64,000 bases of DNA from Eubacteriales bacterium (GTDB lineage Bacteria > Bacillota > Clostridia > Lachnospirales > Lachnospiraceae), in assembly GCA_030536555.1 (NCBI GenBank), contig JAUNPU010000016.1, positions 1 to 64,000 on the forward strand. Direction: 5' to 3'. Below are positions 42,552 through 53,134 of this stretch, in pieces. The translations under genes and the position numbers were made by a program. The number at the start of each line of letters is the position of its first letter. Position 1 is the first letter of the stretch. A model generated the notes under the pieces. That model did no database searches and was not told the DNA's origin. It saw nothing but the letters and a program-made list of their open reading frames with translations.

Positions 42552-43571
42552 ATGACAGGAAGTTTGATACAGATGGCAGGCGGAGTGCTGAGATTTACCA
42601 GTGATGCGGCGGCTGCCACAAAGGCAATGGCAGAGACAGCGGCAGAAGCAGCAACCACAGCGGCAGAAACAGAAGCCGCCGGTCTGGTTCTGGAGACCCA
42701 GGCGGTGGCAGTGGAGCTGCAGCAGGATCTGCAGCAGCTGCAGCCCAATGTGATGCTGGAGACCATCAAGAGCTGGACGCCGGGGCTTTTAGGTTTTGGA
42801 TACCGGCTGCTGATTGCGGCGCTGATCATATTTGTGGGAAGCAGGATTGTGAAGGTGACCCGCCGGCTGCTGAAGCGGACCTTTGAGCGTATGGGCATAG
42901 ACTTGAGTGTGAGCAAGTTCCTGACTTCGGTGGTGGACGCCGGAATCTATGCGCTGACGATCTTCATTGCGGCAGACAAGATCGGCATTCCGTCGGCATC
43001 CATCATTGCACTGCTGGGTTCCGCAGGTCTGGCAATCGGCCTTTCTCTGCAGGGAAGTCTTGAGAATGTGGCAGGCGGTATCCTGATCATGCTGACCCGC
43101 CCGTTCGGAATTCATGATTACATTGTGTGCAACGGCATGGAAGGAACGGTTCAGAATATCGGTCTGACCTACACCACAATGGTGACGGTGGACAACAAGA
43201 AGATTATCATTCCCAACGGCAGCATTTCCAACAGCACCATTGTCAATGTAACTGCACAGGAGAAGCGTCGTGTGGATGTGGAGGTTGGGATCGGCTATTC
43301 TGCCGATATGAAGGCAGCCAAGGACATTATCCGCAGGGTTTACGAGAATCATCCGCTGGTGCTGGCGGAGGATGGAATCACGGTTTACGTGGGTGAGCTG
43401 GCAGACAGCGCCGTGATGATCGGCGGCCGCGGCTGGACGAAGACAGAGAACTACTGGACGGTCCGCTGGGATGTGCTGGAGCAGATCAAGGAAGCCTTTG
43501 ATCAGGCGGGAATCGAGATTCCATTTAACCAGATGGATGTGAATATCCGGACGATGCCGGAAGGAAAATAA
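42552..43571 (+). CDS. MscS-family mechanosensitive channel
   Basis: A 339-residue small-conductance channel protein. An Ala/Thr/Glu-rich N-terminal stretch of about 60 residues precedes three membrane segments; the pore helix LGSAGLAIGLSLQGSLENVAGG and the following beta domain (GTVQNIGLTYTTMVTVDNKK) are typical. It releases solutes on hypo-osmotic shock. The start follows AAGAGGAGAG. Confidence 0.93.
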   Translation: MTGSLIQMAGGVLRFTSDAAAATKAMAETAAEAATTAAETEAAGLVLETQAVAVELQQDLQQLQPNVMLETIKSWTPGLLGFGYRLLIAALIIFVGSRIVKVTRRLLKRTFERMGIDLSVSKFLTSVVDAGIYALTIFIAADKIGIPSASIIALLGSAGLAIGLSLQGSLENVAGGILIMLTRPFGIHDYIVCNGMEGTVQNIGLTYTTMVTVDNKKIIIPNGSISNSTIVNVTAQEKRRVDVEVGIGYSADMKAAKDIIRRVYENHPLVLAEDGITVYVGELADSAVMIGGRGWTKTENYWTVRWDVLEQIKEAFDQAGIEIPFNQMDVNIRTMPEGK

Positions 43572-43575
43572 TACA

Positions 43576-43621
43576 AAAATCCGGGCTGACCGATGGGATC
43601 ACTGGTCAGCCCGGATTTTTG
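43576..43621. terminator. Bidirectional terminator between mscS and the convergent ATPase gene
   Basis: A 12-bp GC-rich stem (43581-43592 with 43605-43616) is flanked by AAAA and TTTTT, so it serves both converging transcripts. Confidence 0.92.
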
Positions 43622-43630
43622 TATGCATGT

Positions 43631-45502
43631 TTATATCTCAATCAGATGATAGGGAACCCGATTGGCGGTCAGCATCTGCGCCTCCCGCTGGTGGCAGGTA
43701 AATACGATAATCTGGCCGTCATAGGCTTTTGCCAGCCACTTGAGCGCCGTTCGCAGCCGGTCGTCGTCGTAGAGCACAAAGCTGTCATCGAAGATCAGCG
43801 GCATCTGGTCGTGGCCCTCCTGAATCAGCCGGGCGGCGGCCAGCCGCAGTGCCAGATAGATCTGGTCCATGGTTCCGCTGCTGACCTGGTCCACGGGCAC
43901 CAGCTTGGTGTGGGTGTTCATGAATACGTTCAGGTTCTCATCCACGCTCATGCTGCTGTAGATACCGCCGGTGATCCCGGCAATCAGGTCTGACGCGGTC
44001 TTATTTAAGTAGAGACCGAAGGAGTCCCGGATGGTGGCGGACAGCTCCGTCATGGTATCCAGCGCCAGGTCGATGGCGGAAATCTCCTCACGAATGCGCT
44101 CGTTCTCAGCCAGCACCTGCTTCAGCCCTTCAATCTGGTCCTTGCAGTGTGCCAGATGGTCCAGCTTCTTCTCTAATTCCCACTGGGTCCGCTGCTGCTG
44201 GGAGATCACATCGTCGCAGGAGGTCTCCCGCGCCTGCAGCGCCTCAATCTCGGCTGCCTGTTCCTTCACCGACTGCTCGGACTTCTCCAGTACCTGACTT
44301 AAGCGGATGAACTCCTCCATCCGTGCCTCAAAGGCAGCCATGGCCTCGTCAGAGATCGTGGAATCGCCTAAATGACGGGAAAATACCTCCTGCAGCAGCT
44401 TCCCCGTATAGGCAAGCTCCCGCTTGCGGCGCTTCTGATTCATCAGCAGGAAGGTGCCAGCTACAGCAAAGAGCAGGGTCAGAAGACCGGATGCAGCAAT
44501 CAGAGCGGAAGAAGCGCTTCCTCCGGGCAAGCCCGGCACTCCGCTCAGCATGCCGGAGGTTGCCGCCGCCACAAGTCCGGTACCCACCCCCGCCGCCACC
44601 GCCAGAATCCAGAGCAGCACCGTAAGCACCGTTCGGGACTTCTTCTCACAGGCAGCCCTGGCAAACTGGTATTCCGTGTAGGTGCCCTTGGTCTCATCCC
44701 GGTAGGAGGTGATGGAAGCCTCGTCTGTGAACTGGGCGCCGTCCAGCGCCTGCCGTCCCGTGGCAATCTTCTGCAGCAGCGTCTCCCGCTCCTCCTGCTT
44801 CTCCGCCAGCAGGCTTCGCACCTGTTCCCGCATGTGCTGGTAGGACTGCAGCTGATTCTCGTACTCCGGAGCGGAGATCTCCCGCTCGATATTTCGAATC
44901 TCCCCGGTCAGGGAAGCGTAACTGCGCGCTGCCTCCGGGTCCAGCTGCCGCTCGAACTCCTTGCGGCGGGACTTTAAGCAGGTGGTGGCTTTGGTGATGT
45001 TCAGCGCCATGCTGCCGGTGGTGTTCATATTGGCAATATAGTTGCGAAGCTCCGCCACCATGCCGCCGTCGGTGGCGCTTTTTAACTGTCCGATGCTGAT
45101 GGTATTGTTGTAGGAGATCTCGTTGAGCCCGCAGAGCAGCTTGTCCATAAATGCCTTCGTAGGCTCAATCTCCCGTCCAAGGGTCTCATTGATGATGGTC
45201 AGGGACTTCTTGTCCTTCTGGAAGTTCCGCTCGATGCGGTATATGGTGCCTTCCTGCTCGATGCGGAGCCGCCCGCCGTAGGCAGCCCGGTCCTCCCAGG
45301 GCTCGCAGCGGGTGTACAGATCATTTTTCGAGGCACGTCCCCGCCCCCGCTCCAGACCGAACAGCATGCTGCGGATGAAGGTGTGCAGGGTGGACTTGCC
45401 GGCTTCATTTTTGCCGTATACAATATTCAGACCATCCTCGAAGGTTAAGTCGCGGTCGTGAAATTTACCGAATCCGCTGATATGTAAATCCAGCAATTTC
45501 AT
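43631..45502 (-). CDS. SbcC/YhaN-like AAA ATPase with membrane hairpin
   Basis: A 623-residue SMC-like ATPase: Walker A GKNEAGKST (about residue 30), coiled coils, signature VSSGTMDQIYLALRLAA and Walker B MPLIFDDSF. The middle holds two hydrophobic segments (VLTVLLWILAVAAGVGTGLV and LIAASGLLTLLFAVAGTFLL) as in YhaN-type proteins, so the coiled-coil arm is probably membrane-anchored. No zinc hook is seen. It lies 3 bp downstream of the phosphoesterase gene. Confidence 0.85.
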   Translation of the reverse strand: MKLLDLHISGFGKFHDRDLTFEDGLNIVYGKNEAGKSTLHTFIRSMLFGLERGRGRASKNDLYTRCEPWEDRAAYGGRLRIEQEGTIYRIERNFQKDKKSLTIINETLGREIEPTKAFMDKLLCGLNEISYNNTISIGQLKSATDGGMVAELRNYIANMNTTGSMALNITKATTCLKSRRKEFERQLDPEAARSYASLTGEIRNIEREISAPEYENQLQSYQHMREQVRSLLAEKQEERETLLQKIATGRQALDGAQFTDEASITSYRDETKGTYTEYQFARAACEKKSRTVLTVLLWILAVAAGVGTGLVAAATSGMLSGVPGLPGGSASSALIAASGLLTLLFAVAGTFLLMNQKRRKRELAYTGKLLQEVFSRHLGDSTISDEAMAAFEARMEEFIRLSQVLEKSEQSVKEQAAEIEALQARETSCDDVISQQQRTQWELEKKLDHLAHCKDQIEGLKQVLAENERIREEISAIDLALDTMTELSATIRDSFGLYLNKTASDLIAGITGGIYSSMSVDENLNVFMNTHTKLVPVDQVSSGTMDQIYLALRLAAARLIQEGHDQMPLIFDDSFVLYDDDRLRTALKWLAKAYDGQIIVFTCHQREAQMLTANRVPYHLIEI

Positions 45503-45505
45503 GGG

Positions 45506-46576
45506 CTAACTCCTCTCGTCGGTGGTGCGAAGCAGCGCGTCGATGCCGTAGTACAGCGCTTTCTTCTCCACCGGACTCATGTTCTCTTTCTGTAATGCGC
45601 GGATGTAGAAGCCGATCATATCGCTGGGATGGTCGGCGAACAGCTGGCTGAAGTCATACTGGGGCTCGGACTCGTCGATAATCTCCGTCACCTGCAGCCG
45701 GTGGGACAGAGATTCCAGATCAAATACAATGTCCGGGTCCCGCATGCCGCGGATGCGGAAGCGGTAAATGTGCTGCAGTCCCCGCTTCTGAATGACCTCC
45801 GTGATGCGGTCTGTCAGCTCTCCGCTGGTGGTCGCCGGCGTCACATGGACCACCAGCGGCACATACTGCACCTGCGCCAAGGGCACGAACTTTAAGGAGG
45901 TCACCTGGCGGGACACGGGGCTGATCTCCCCCACAATGATGCCGTGCTGACCGGTCTCGGTCTTGTCCAAAGGCTCTAAGGAGCCGGGATAGGCGTAGGA
46001 GAGATCCGGCGCCAGCTCCGGCTTGTGGATGTGTCCCAGCGCCACGTAGGAAAAGCCCGAGGAAGCCAGAAGCTTCTTGTCCAGAGGCAGGTGGGCAGCG
46101 TCGCCGCCGTGTGCCAGCAGCACGTGGATATGAGGAGAATCCGGTGCCTGGACATTGTTCAGGCGCGACTCAGTGATCTCCGCCGTGTGGTAGCTGAAGC
46201 CGTGGACCTCCGTGTTCAGGTCCTCAAAGTAGACGGAGCTTAGCTCCTCATCCATCAGCCAGGTCACATTGGGACACCAGTCGAAGCTCATCATGGCAGA
46301 GTTGGAGCGGATCCGGTCGTGATTGCCGGCAATGATGACCACCCGCACGCCGGGGATGGTGGAAAACAGATAATTCAGTTCTTTCAGATCCCGAAGCAGG
46401 GGCTGGCGGTGAAACAGGTCGCCGGCGATAAACAGACAGTCTATATCGCGGGCCTTTGCCTGGCGGATGACCTCAGCGAAGGTATCCCGGATCGCCTGCG
46501 CCCGGTCGCGGCTCCACGTCTTGTCACTGTCCGGGTTCATGCCCCAGTGAATGTCGGCGGTGTGGATGAATTTCAT
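45506..46576 (-). CDS. SbcD/YhaO-like metallophosphoesterase
   Basis: A 356-residue DNA-repair exonuclease-type phosphoesterase: FIHTADIHWG, AGDLFHRQ, IAGNHDRIRS, LLAHGGD and GHIHKPEL. The start is the ATG complementing 46574-46576 behind AAAGGAG; an upstream in-frame ATG (46594) would contain that ribosome site. It forms an operon with the YhaN-like ATPase, a second SbcCD-like pair in this window. Confidence 0.88.
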   Translation of the reverse strand: MKFIHTADIHWGMNPDSDKTWSRDRAQAIRDTFAEVIRQAKARDIDCLFIAGDLFHRQPLLRDLKELNYLFSTIPGVRVVIIAGNHDRIRSNSAMMSFDWCPNVTWLMDEELSSVYFEDLNTEVHGFSYHTAEITESRLNNVQAPDSPHIHVLLAHGGDAAHLPLDKKLLASSGFSYVALGHIHKPELAPDLSYAYPGSLEPLDKTETGQHGIIVGEISPVSRQVTSLKFVPLAQVQYVPLVVHVTPATTSGELTDRITEVIQKRGLQHIYRFRIRGMRDPDIVFDLESLSHRLQVTEIIDESEPQYDFSQLFADHPSDMIGFYIRALQKENMSPVEKKALYYGIDALLRTTDERS

Positions 46577-46648
46577 AGGCGGGCTCCTTTGCAATATGAT
46601 TGGAAGCCGGTACGCAGTGCGCCCGGCTTCACGAAAATATCTTACAGA

Positions 46649-48040
46649 TTACAGTTCACAGTTGTTGACGGTTCTCGGGAACGGGATGACGTCGCGGATG
46701 TTGCCCATACCGGTCAGGTACATAACGCAGCGCTCGAATCCCAGACCGAAGCCTGCGTGGCGGGCGGAACCGTACTTACGAAGATCCAGATAGAACTGGT
46801 AGTCCTCCTCCTTCAGTCCCATCTCCTGCATACGTGCCACCAGCTTGCCGTAGTCGTCCTCACGCTGGCTGCCGCCGATGATCTCACCGATGCCCGGTAC
46901 CAGACAGTCTACCGCAGCAACGGTCTTGCCGTCCGGATTCATCTTCATATAGAATGCCTTGATCTCCTTCGGATAGTCGGTCACAAATACCGGCTTCTTG
47001 AAGATCTCCTCGGTTAAGTAGCGCTCGTGCTCGGTCTGCAGGTCGCAGCCCCAGGATACCTTGTAGTCGAACTGGTCGTTGTGCTTCTCCAGGATCTCGA
47101 TGGCCTCGGTGTAGGTCACATGGCCGAACTCGGAGTTCAATACGTTGTTCAGACGGTCTAACAGACCCTTGTCCACGAAGCTGTTGAAAAATGCCATCTC
47201 CTCCGGTGCATGCTCCAACACATAGCGGATGATATACTTTAACATGCCCTCGGCTAACTCCATGTTATCCTGCAGATCGGCAAATGCCATCTCCGGCTCG
47301 ATCATCCAGAACTCGGCTGCATGACGGGTGGTGTTGGAGTTCTCTGCGCGGAAGGTCGGTCCGAAGGTGTAAATGTTGCGGAACGCCATGGCGTAGGTCT
47401 CACCGTTCAGCTGGCCGCTTACGGTTAAGTTGGTCGGCTTGTTGAAGAAGTCGCCGGAGAAGTCCACGGTGCCGTCCTCGTTCTTCGGAACGTTGGCAAG
47501 ATCCAGGGTGGTTACCTGGAACATCTCGCCTGCGCCCTCACAGTCGCTTCCGGTGATCAGCGGAGTGTGCACATACACGAAATCGCGCTCCTGGAAGTAC
47601 TGGTGGATCGCATAGGCGATCAGGGAGCGCACGCGGAATACAGCCTGGAAGGTGTTGGTGCGCGGACGCAGATGGGTGATGGTACGCAGGTACTCTAGGG
47701 TGTGGCGCTTCTTCTGCAGCGGATAGTCCGGAGCGGACGGTCCCTCTACCACAACCTCCGTTGCCTGAATCTCGAAAGGCTGCTTCGCCTGCGGGGTGGC
47801 AACCAGGGTACCCTTGACGATGATCGCTGCGCCTACATTCAGACGGCAGATCTCGTCGAAGTTGTCCATGGTGTCATGATATACGACCTGAAGCGGTTCG
47901 AAGTAGGTGCCGTCGCTGACTACGATAAATCCAAATGCCTTGGAATCGCGGACGCTGCGCACCCAGCCGCCGATGCTGATCTCTTTGTCCAGATAGGCTT
48001 CGCGGGCTTTATATAACTCTCTAACTGTTACTAAATCCAT
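46649..48040 (-). CDS. asnS: Asparaginyl-tRNA synthetase
   Basis: A 463-residue class IIb synthetase: N-terminal OB-fold ([20 protein letters not shown]), motif 2 [15 protein letters not shown] and motif 3 [15 protein letters not shown]. It charges tRNA-Asn directly. No T-box is present in its leader on the minus strand. Confidence 0.97.
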   Translation of the reverse strand: MDLVTVRELYKAREAYLDKEISIGGWVRSVRDSKAFGFIVVSDGTYFEPLQVVYHDTMDNFDEICRLNVGAAIIVKGTLVATPQAKQPFEIQATEVVVEGPSAPDYPLQKKRHTLEYLRTITHLRPRTNTFQAVFRVRSLIAYAIHQYFQERDFVYVHTPLITGSDCEGAGEMFQVTTLDLANVPKNEDGTVDFSGDFFNKPTNLTVSGQLNGETYAMAFRNIYTFGPTFRAENSNTTRHAAEFWMIEPEMAFADLQDNMELAEGMLKYIIRYVLEHAPEEMAFFNSFVDKGLLDRLNNVLNSEFGHVTYTEAIEILEKHNDQFDYKVSWGCDLQTEHERYLTEEIFKKPVFVTDYPKEIKAFYMKMNPDGKTVAAVDCLVPGIGEIIGGSQREDDYGKLVARMQEMGLKEEDYQFYLDLRKYGSARHAGFGLGFERCVMYLTGMGNIRDVIPFPRTVNNCEL

Positions 48041-48122
48041 AATCGTTCTCCTTTGATATGCTTTTCTCTTTTAATGCAGTGCTGATCTGATTCTATGGTG
48101 GTACTGCGCATAGTTATATTGG

Positions 48123-48151
48123 ATTATACCGTATTTTTCCTGTTGATTCAA
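48123..48151 (-). promoter_or_regulatory. asnS promoter
   Basis: On the minus strand TTGAAT (48151-48146), exact 17-bp spacer, TATAAT (48128-48123). The leader to the ATG is about 75 bases. Confidence 0.75.
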
Positions 48152-48292
48152 GGGTAAGCGTGGTATTTCAGTGAGAATTTTCCTTCGGTTGTGGATAAAA
48201 TTTCCACGAACACCATATATAGACAAAAAATCCAGATTTGTGAAAAATGTCGAAAAATACACAATAAAGTCAAAGATTGTTTCTAAAATTTA

Positions 48293-48321
48293 TTCACTAT
48301 TTTGTAAATATGTGCTATAAT
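48293..48321 (+). promoter_or_regulatory. glgCD promoter
   Basis: TTCACT (48293-48298), 17-bp spacer, extended -10 TG-C-TATAAT (TATAAT 48316-48321). It overlaps the first possible ATG of glgC (48320), which therefore cannot be the start. The rest of the 318-bp divergent region holds a single DnaA-box-like TGTGGATAA near 48190. Confidence 0.75.
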
Positions 48322-48358
48322 GAAAAAACACAAGAAAAAACTACAGCGAGGTGATAAC

Positions 48359-49629
<1,271 letters not shown>

Positions 49630-49633
<4 letters not shown>

Positions 49634-50751
49634 GAGCGATTGGTATAGTATTAGCTGGCGGTAACAGTAAGAGAATGCGGGAATTATCCAACAAGCGTGC
49701 AATCGCCGCTATGCCGGTTGCAGGAAGCTACCGCAGCATTGACTTTGCACTGAGCAACATGACCAATTCCCATATCCAGAATGTGGCAGTATTTACCCAG
49801 TACAACTCCCGTTCCTTAAACGAGCACTTAAGCTCCTCCAAATGGTGGGACTTCGGAAGAAAGCAGGGCGGCTTATATGTATTTACACCGACCATCACCG
49901 CCCAGAACAGTGACTGGTACCGGGGCACGGCAGATGCACTGTATCAGAACCTGACCTTCTTAAAGAACAGCCATGAGCCCTATGTGGTGATCGCATCCGG
50001 CGACGGTGTGTACAAGCTGGACTTCAACAAGGTTCTGGAGTATCACATCGAGAAGAAGGCTGACATCACCGTAGTCTGCAAGACCATGGGAGATGACGAG
50101 GATATGACCCGCTTCGGTCAGGTGAAGCTGAACGACGACGGACGGATCATCGAGTTCGAGGAGAAGCCCATGGTGGCAACCTCCAATCTGGTATCCTGCG
50201 GTATCTATGTGATTCGCAGACGCCAGCTGATCGAGCTGATCGAGCGCTGTGCAGCTGAGGACCGGGTAGAGTTCGTGCGTGATATCCTGATCCGCTACAA
50301 GAACTTAAAGCGTATCTATGCGTATAAGATGGACAGCTACTGGAGCAACATCGCTTCCGTAGAGTCCTATTATAAGACCAACATGGATTTCCTGAAGCCG
50401 GAAGTGCGCAACTACTTCTTCAGACAGTATCCGGATATCTACTCCAAGGTGGACGATCTTCCGCCGGCCAAGTACAATCCGGGCGCACTGGTGAAGAACA
50501 GCCTGATTTCCAGCGGTTCCATCATCAACGGTACCGTGGAGAACTCCGTTCTGTTTAAGAAAGCTTATGTAGGCAATAACTGTGTGATCAAGAACTCCAT
50601 TATCCTGAACGATGTTTACATCGGTGATAATACCGTGATTGAGAACTGCATCGTAGAGAGCCGCGATACGATCCGTGCGAACACCACCTATATCGGTACG
50701 CCGGAGGAGATCAAGGTGGTAGTGGAGAAGAACGAGCGCTACACACTGTAA
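49630..50751 (+). CDS. glgD: Glucose-1-phosphate adenylyltransferase, GlgD subunit
   Basis: A 373-residue GlgC paralogue with changed nucleotide loop ([14 protein letters not shown]) and [12 protein letters not shown]. In Bacillus GlgD modulates GlgC in a heteromer and has little activity alone. Coupled to glgC by ATGA overlap. Confidence 0.95.
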
Positions 50752-50835
50752 CGCCGCCGTGGCTGCTCCCACAGGGACAGCAACTGGTCTACAGCATCAG
50801 AATGACATAAGATGGTACGGGGAGGGTTTACCAGC

Positions 50836-51117
50836 ATGCAGATAACTGACGTAAGAGTGAGACGCATTGAAAAAGAAGGCAAGATGAGAGCAATCGTATC
50901 GATTACCCTGGACAATGAATTTGTGATTCATGACATCAAGGTGATCGAAGGGGAGAAGGGATTGTTCATCGCCATGCCGAGCCGCAAGGCAGCAGATGGG
51001 GAATATCGGGACATCGCGCATCCGATCAACTCGGACACCCGCGACATGATCCAGAGAGTGATTTTGAATAAGTACGAAACTACGGCACTGGAGAGCATGG
51101 AAGCTGATTATATGTAA
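50836..51117 (+). CDS. spoVG: SpoVG family regulator
   Basis: A 93-residue SpoVG with the conserved [20 protein letters not shown] start and [20 protein letters not shown]. It is a nucleic-acid-binding regulator of sporulation and division. ATG 50836 follows GGAGGG (50821-50826); the GTG at 50812 is upstream of that site. Confidence 0.96.
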   Translation: MQITDVRVRRIEKEGKMRAIVSITLDNEFVIHDIKVIEGEKGLFIAMPSRKAADGEYRDIAHPINSDTRDMIQRVILNKYETTALESMEADYM

Positions 51118-51127
51118 GTAAGAAGAA

Positions 51128-51181
51128 GGGAGACCACCTGACAGACGGAAGAGTCTGACGGGGGTCTCCCTTATTTTTTTA
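51128..51181 (+). terminator. spoVG terminator
   Basis: GGGAGACC (51128-51135) pairs with GGTCTCCC (51163-51170), followed by TTATTTTTTT. It overlaps the 3' end of the convergent MATE gene. Confidence 0.9.
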
Positions 51182-52585
51182 ATGCTCTTTCCAGCGACCG
51201 CTTTTCAGCCGCCAGATACACAGCAGCATGCGGATGAAGCAGTCGATGGCAATGGCGATCCATACACCGACCACGCCCAGCTGAAGGGGGCGGGTGGCGA
51301 GATAGACCAGTCCGATCCGCAGTCCCCACATGCCGATGACGCTGACAAGGAGAGAGAAGCGGACATCTCCGGCTCCGCGGCAGATGCCGCAGACAATGAC
51401 GAAAAAGCTGAAGAACAGCTCAGTGGCAGCAGCGATAGCCAGAGTCTTTGTGCCCAGTGCCACAACCTGCGGGTCATTGCTGAACAGGCGAATAATGGGA
51501 CCGGACAGAAGGGTGACCGGAATGCAGGCTGCCACGATCACGGCGGAGCCGATCACACAGGTCCAGATGGCGTATTTGTCAGCCAGATCCTTCCGTCTGG
51601 CACCAAGCGCCTGCCCCACCAGGGCGGTGGCTGTGTAGGAGAATCCGTAAGCCGGAAGATACAAAAGTCCCTCCGTCTGGTTGGTCAGATAGTGAGCAGC
51701 CAACGGAATCGTACCCAGGGTGGAAATCATGGCGGTCAGGGCAAGCTGGCCGCTGGTCAGTGTCAGCCGTTCCAGAAGTACCGGAAAGCTGATGTGCCAC
51801 ATCTGGAGAAACAGCGGCTTCTGGATACGGTAATGCTTCTTCAGCAGCGGAATCTTCACCGGTGTGTCGCTCTTAGTCAGCAGGCAGAGCAGAATGGCTG
51901 CCAGCAGATACTGGGAGGCGGAGGTGGAGATGGCGGCGCCGGCAGTGCCAAGACCGGCACCCCACATGGGCAGGGTCATGCCGCCGATGGTAAGAGTCCT
52001 TGCCGGATAGATCAGCAGAAAATTGCCGATCACATTGGCGGCATTGGCGGTCAGATTCGCCGCCAGAGGAATCCGGGTATTGCCGGCAGAGCGAAATACG
52101 GAGGACAGCACCACAGAAAGCGTCTGTGGAATCAGTCCCAGTCCGATGATCTGCATGTAGCGCTGTGCGTGGGGGACCACATCCGGAGCCGCCCCGAGCC
52201 AGATCGGAAGCGGATCACAGATCAGTTCTACGCCAAAAGTCAGCAGGACACCCAGCCCCAGCGAGCAGGTGATGGACTGAGCGGTAATGCTGCGCGTCTT
52301 GTCCGGGTCCCCTTCGCCTACCGCATGGGCAATCAGAAAAGAGAAACCGGCGCTGAGCGCTGTAATAAACCCATTGATCAGCCACACGGAGGAAATATTG
52401 ACCGCCACCGCGGCAGTGGCAACGGCTCCGATGGAACCGACCATGGCGGTATCCATCAGCGTCGCCATGCAGACCAGAAACTGTTCCAGAATCGCCGGCC
52501 AGGCAAGCTTCATGATCGTGGCGGGAATGTGCTGGCCGGAGTCTGAAGATGAAATCAGGTCAGAAGCTGTTTGTGTGGAACTCAT
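51179..52585 (-). CDS. MATE family efflux transporter
   Basis: A 468-residue, twelve-helix MATE transporter of the NorM/DinF type, with PATIMKLAWPAILEQFLVCMATLMDTAMVG at the start and MWHISFPVLLERLTLTSGQ opening the second half. It exports cationic drugs or metabolites using Na+ or H+. GGAGGATAAG precedes the ATG. Transcription is from a TTGACT/TATAAT promoter at 52657-52630. Confidence 0.92.
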   Translation of the reverse strand: MSSTQTASDLISSSDSGQHIPATIMKLAWPAILEQFLVCMATLMDTAMVGSIGAVATAAVAVNISSVWLINGFITALSAGFSFLIAHAVGEGDPDKTRSITAQSITCSLGLGVLLTFGVELICDPLPIWLGAAPDVVPHAQRYMQIIGLGLIPQTLSVVLSSVFRSAGNTRIPLAANLTANAANVIGNFLLIYPARTLTIGGMTLPMWGAGLGTAGAAISTSASQYLLAAILLCLLTKSDTPVKIPLLKKHYRIQKPLFLQMWHISFPVLLERLTLTSGQLALTAMISTLGTIPLAAHYLTNQTEGLLYLPAYGFSYTATALVGQALGARRKDLADKYAIWTCVIGSAVIVAACIPVTLLSGPIIRLFSNDPQVVALGTKTLAIAAATELFFSFFVIVCGICRGAGDVRFSLLVSVIGMWGLRIGLVYLATRPLQLGVVGVWIAIAIDCFIRMLLCIWRLKSGRWKEH

Positions 52586-52629
52586 AGTAACTTATCCTCC
52601 GAAGATTTCTTTAAGCATTTTTTATAACG

Positions 52630-52657
52630 ATTATATCATGGAGGAAAAAGAAGTCAA
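52630..52657 (-). promoter_or_regulatory. Promoter of the MATE gene
   Basis: Minus strand TTGACT (52657-52652), 16-bp spacer, TATAAT (52635-52630). Confidence 0.7.
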
Positions 52658-52756
52658 GTAAGGAACAAATCGGCAATCTGGGGGATTGAAAGATTGCTTC
52701 TTCCATGATAAAAATGCGCATATTTGCATGATTATTTGCTGAGGAGAAATTGTATT

Positions 52757-53082
52757 ATGAAGAAACTGGCACTGGCAGTCAGTTCAATGCTGGCTATCGG
52801 AATGCTGACCGGATGCGGCAGCAAGGCAGACGCCTATCCGGGAAAGCTTTTCGGAGGACAGAAGCAGCGTATCGCCATCGCGCTGGCGCTGGCGCTGGAG
52901 TTGCAGATCATGCCGGCATTACCATGGCGCTGGTTACCCATGAGATGGGATTTGCCAGAGAGGTGGCAGACCGGATCTGCTTCATCGATGGCGGACAGAT
53001 TCTGGAAGATGCGCCACCGGAAGAATTTTTCTCCAATCCGAAGACGGAGCGGGCGAAGAGCTTTCTGGAGAAGGTGCTGTAA
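52757..53082 (+). pseudogene. Collapsed amino-acid ABC transporter: SBP signal peptide joined to ATPase C terminus
   Basis: The first 26 codons after GAGGAGAAAT encode a lipoprotein signal (MKKLALAVSSMLAIGMLTGC) of a substrate-binding protein. The frame then runs into YPGKLFGGQKQRIAIALALA, the ABC signature region of a GlnQ-type ATPase. After that the reading frame shifts, and VTHEMGFAREVADRICFIDG continues in another frame to a stop at 53082. The body of the binding protein, the permease, the ATPase N terminus and its Walker B are missing. At least two deletions fused and broke the operon. Confidence 0.85.
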
Positions 53083-53134
53083 GTGCATAGAGAGTCAGAA
53101 ACCATGTTTTTACCTGTCTGGTCCTCAGAACAGA

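Noticed and set aside
48093-48110. GGTGGTACTGCG, similar to the T-box motif, in the asnS-glgC gap
   Set aside because: It reads on the plus strand, whereas asnS is on the minus strand, and it lies upstream of the glgC promoter; no specifier stem or terminator accompanies it.
48190-48200. Single TGTGGATAA in the asnS-glgC gap as a replication site
   Set aside because: One isolated DnaA-like box is expected by chance; there is no cluster there.
51182-52546. 454-codon open frame opposite the MATE gene
   Set aside because: It is antisense to a clear twelve-helix transporter; its composition is polar and repetitive and it matches no family I know.
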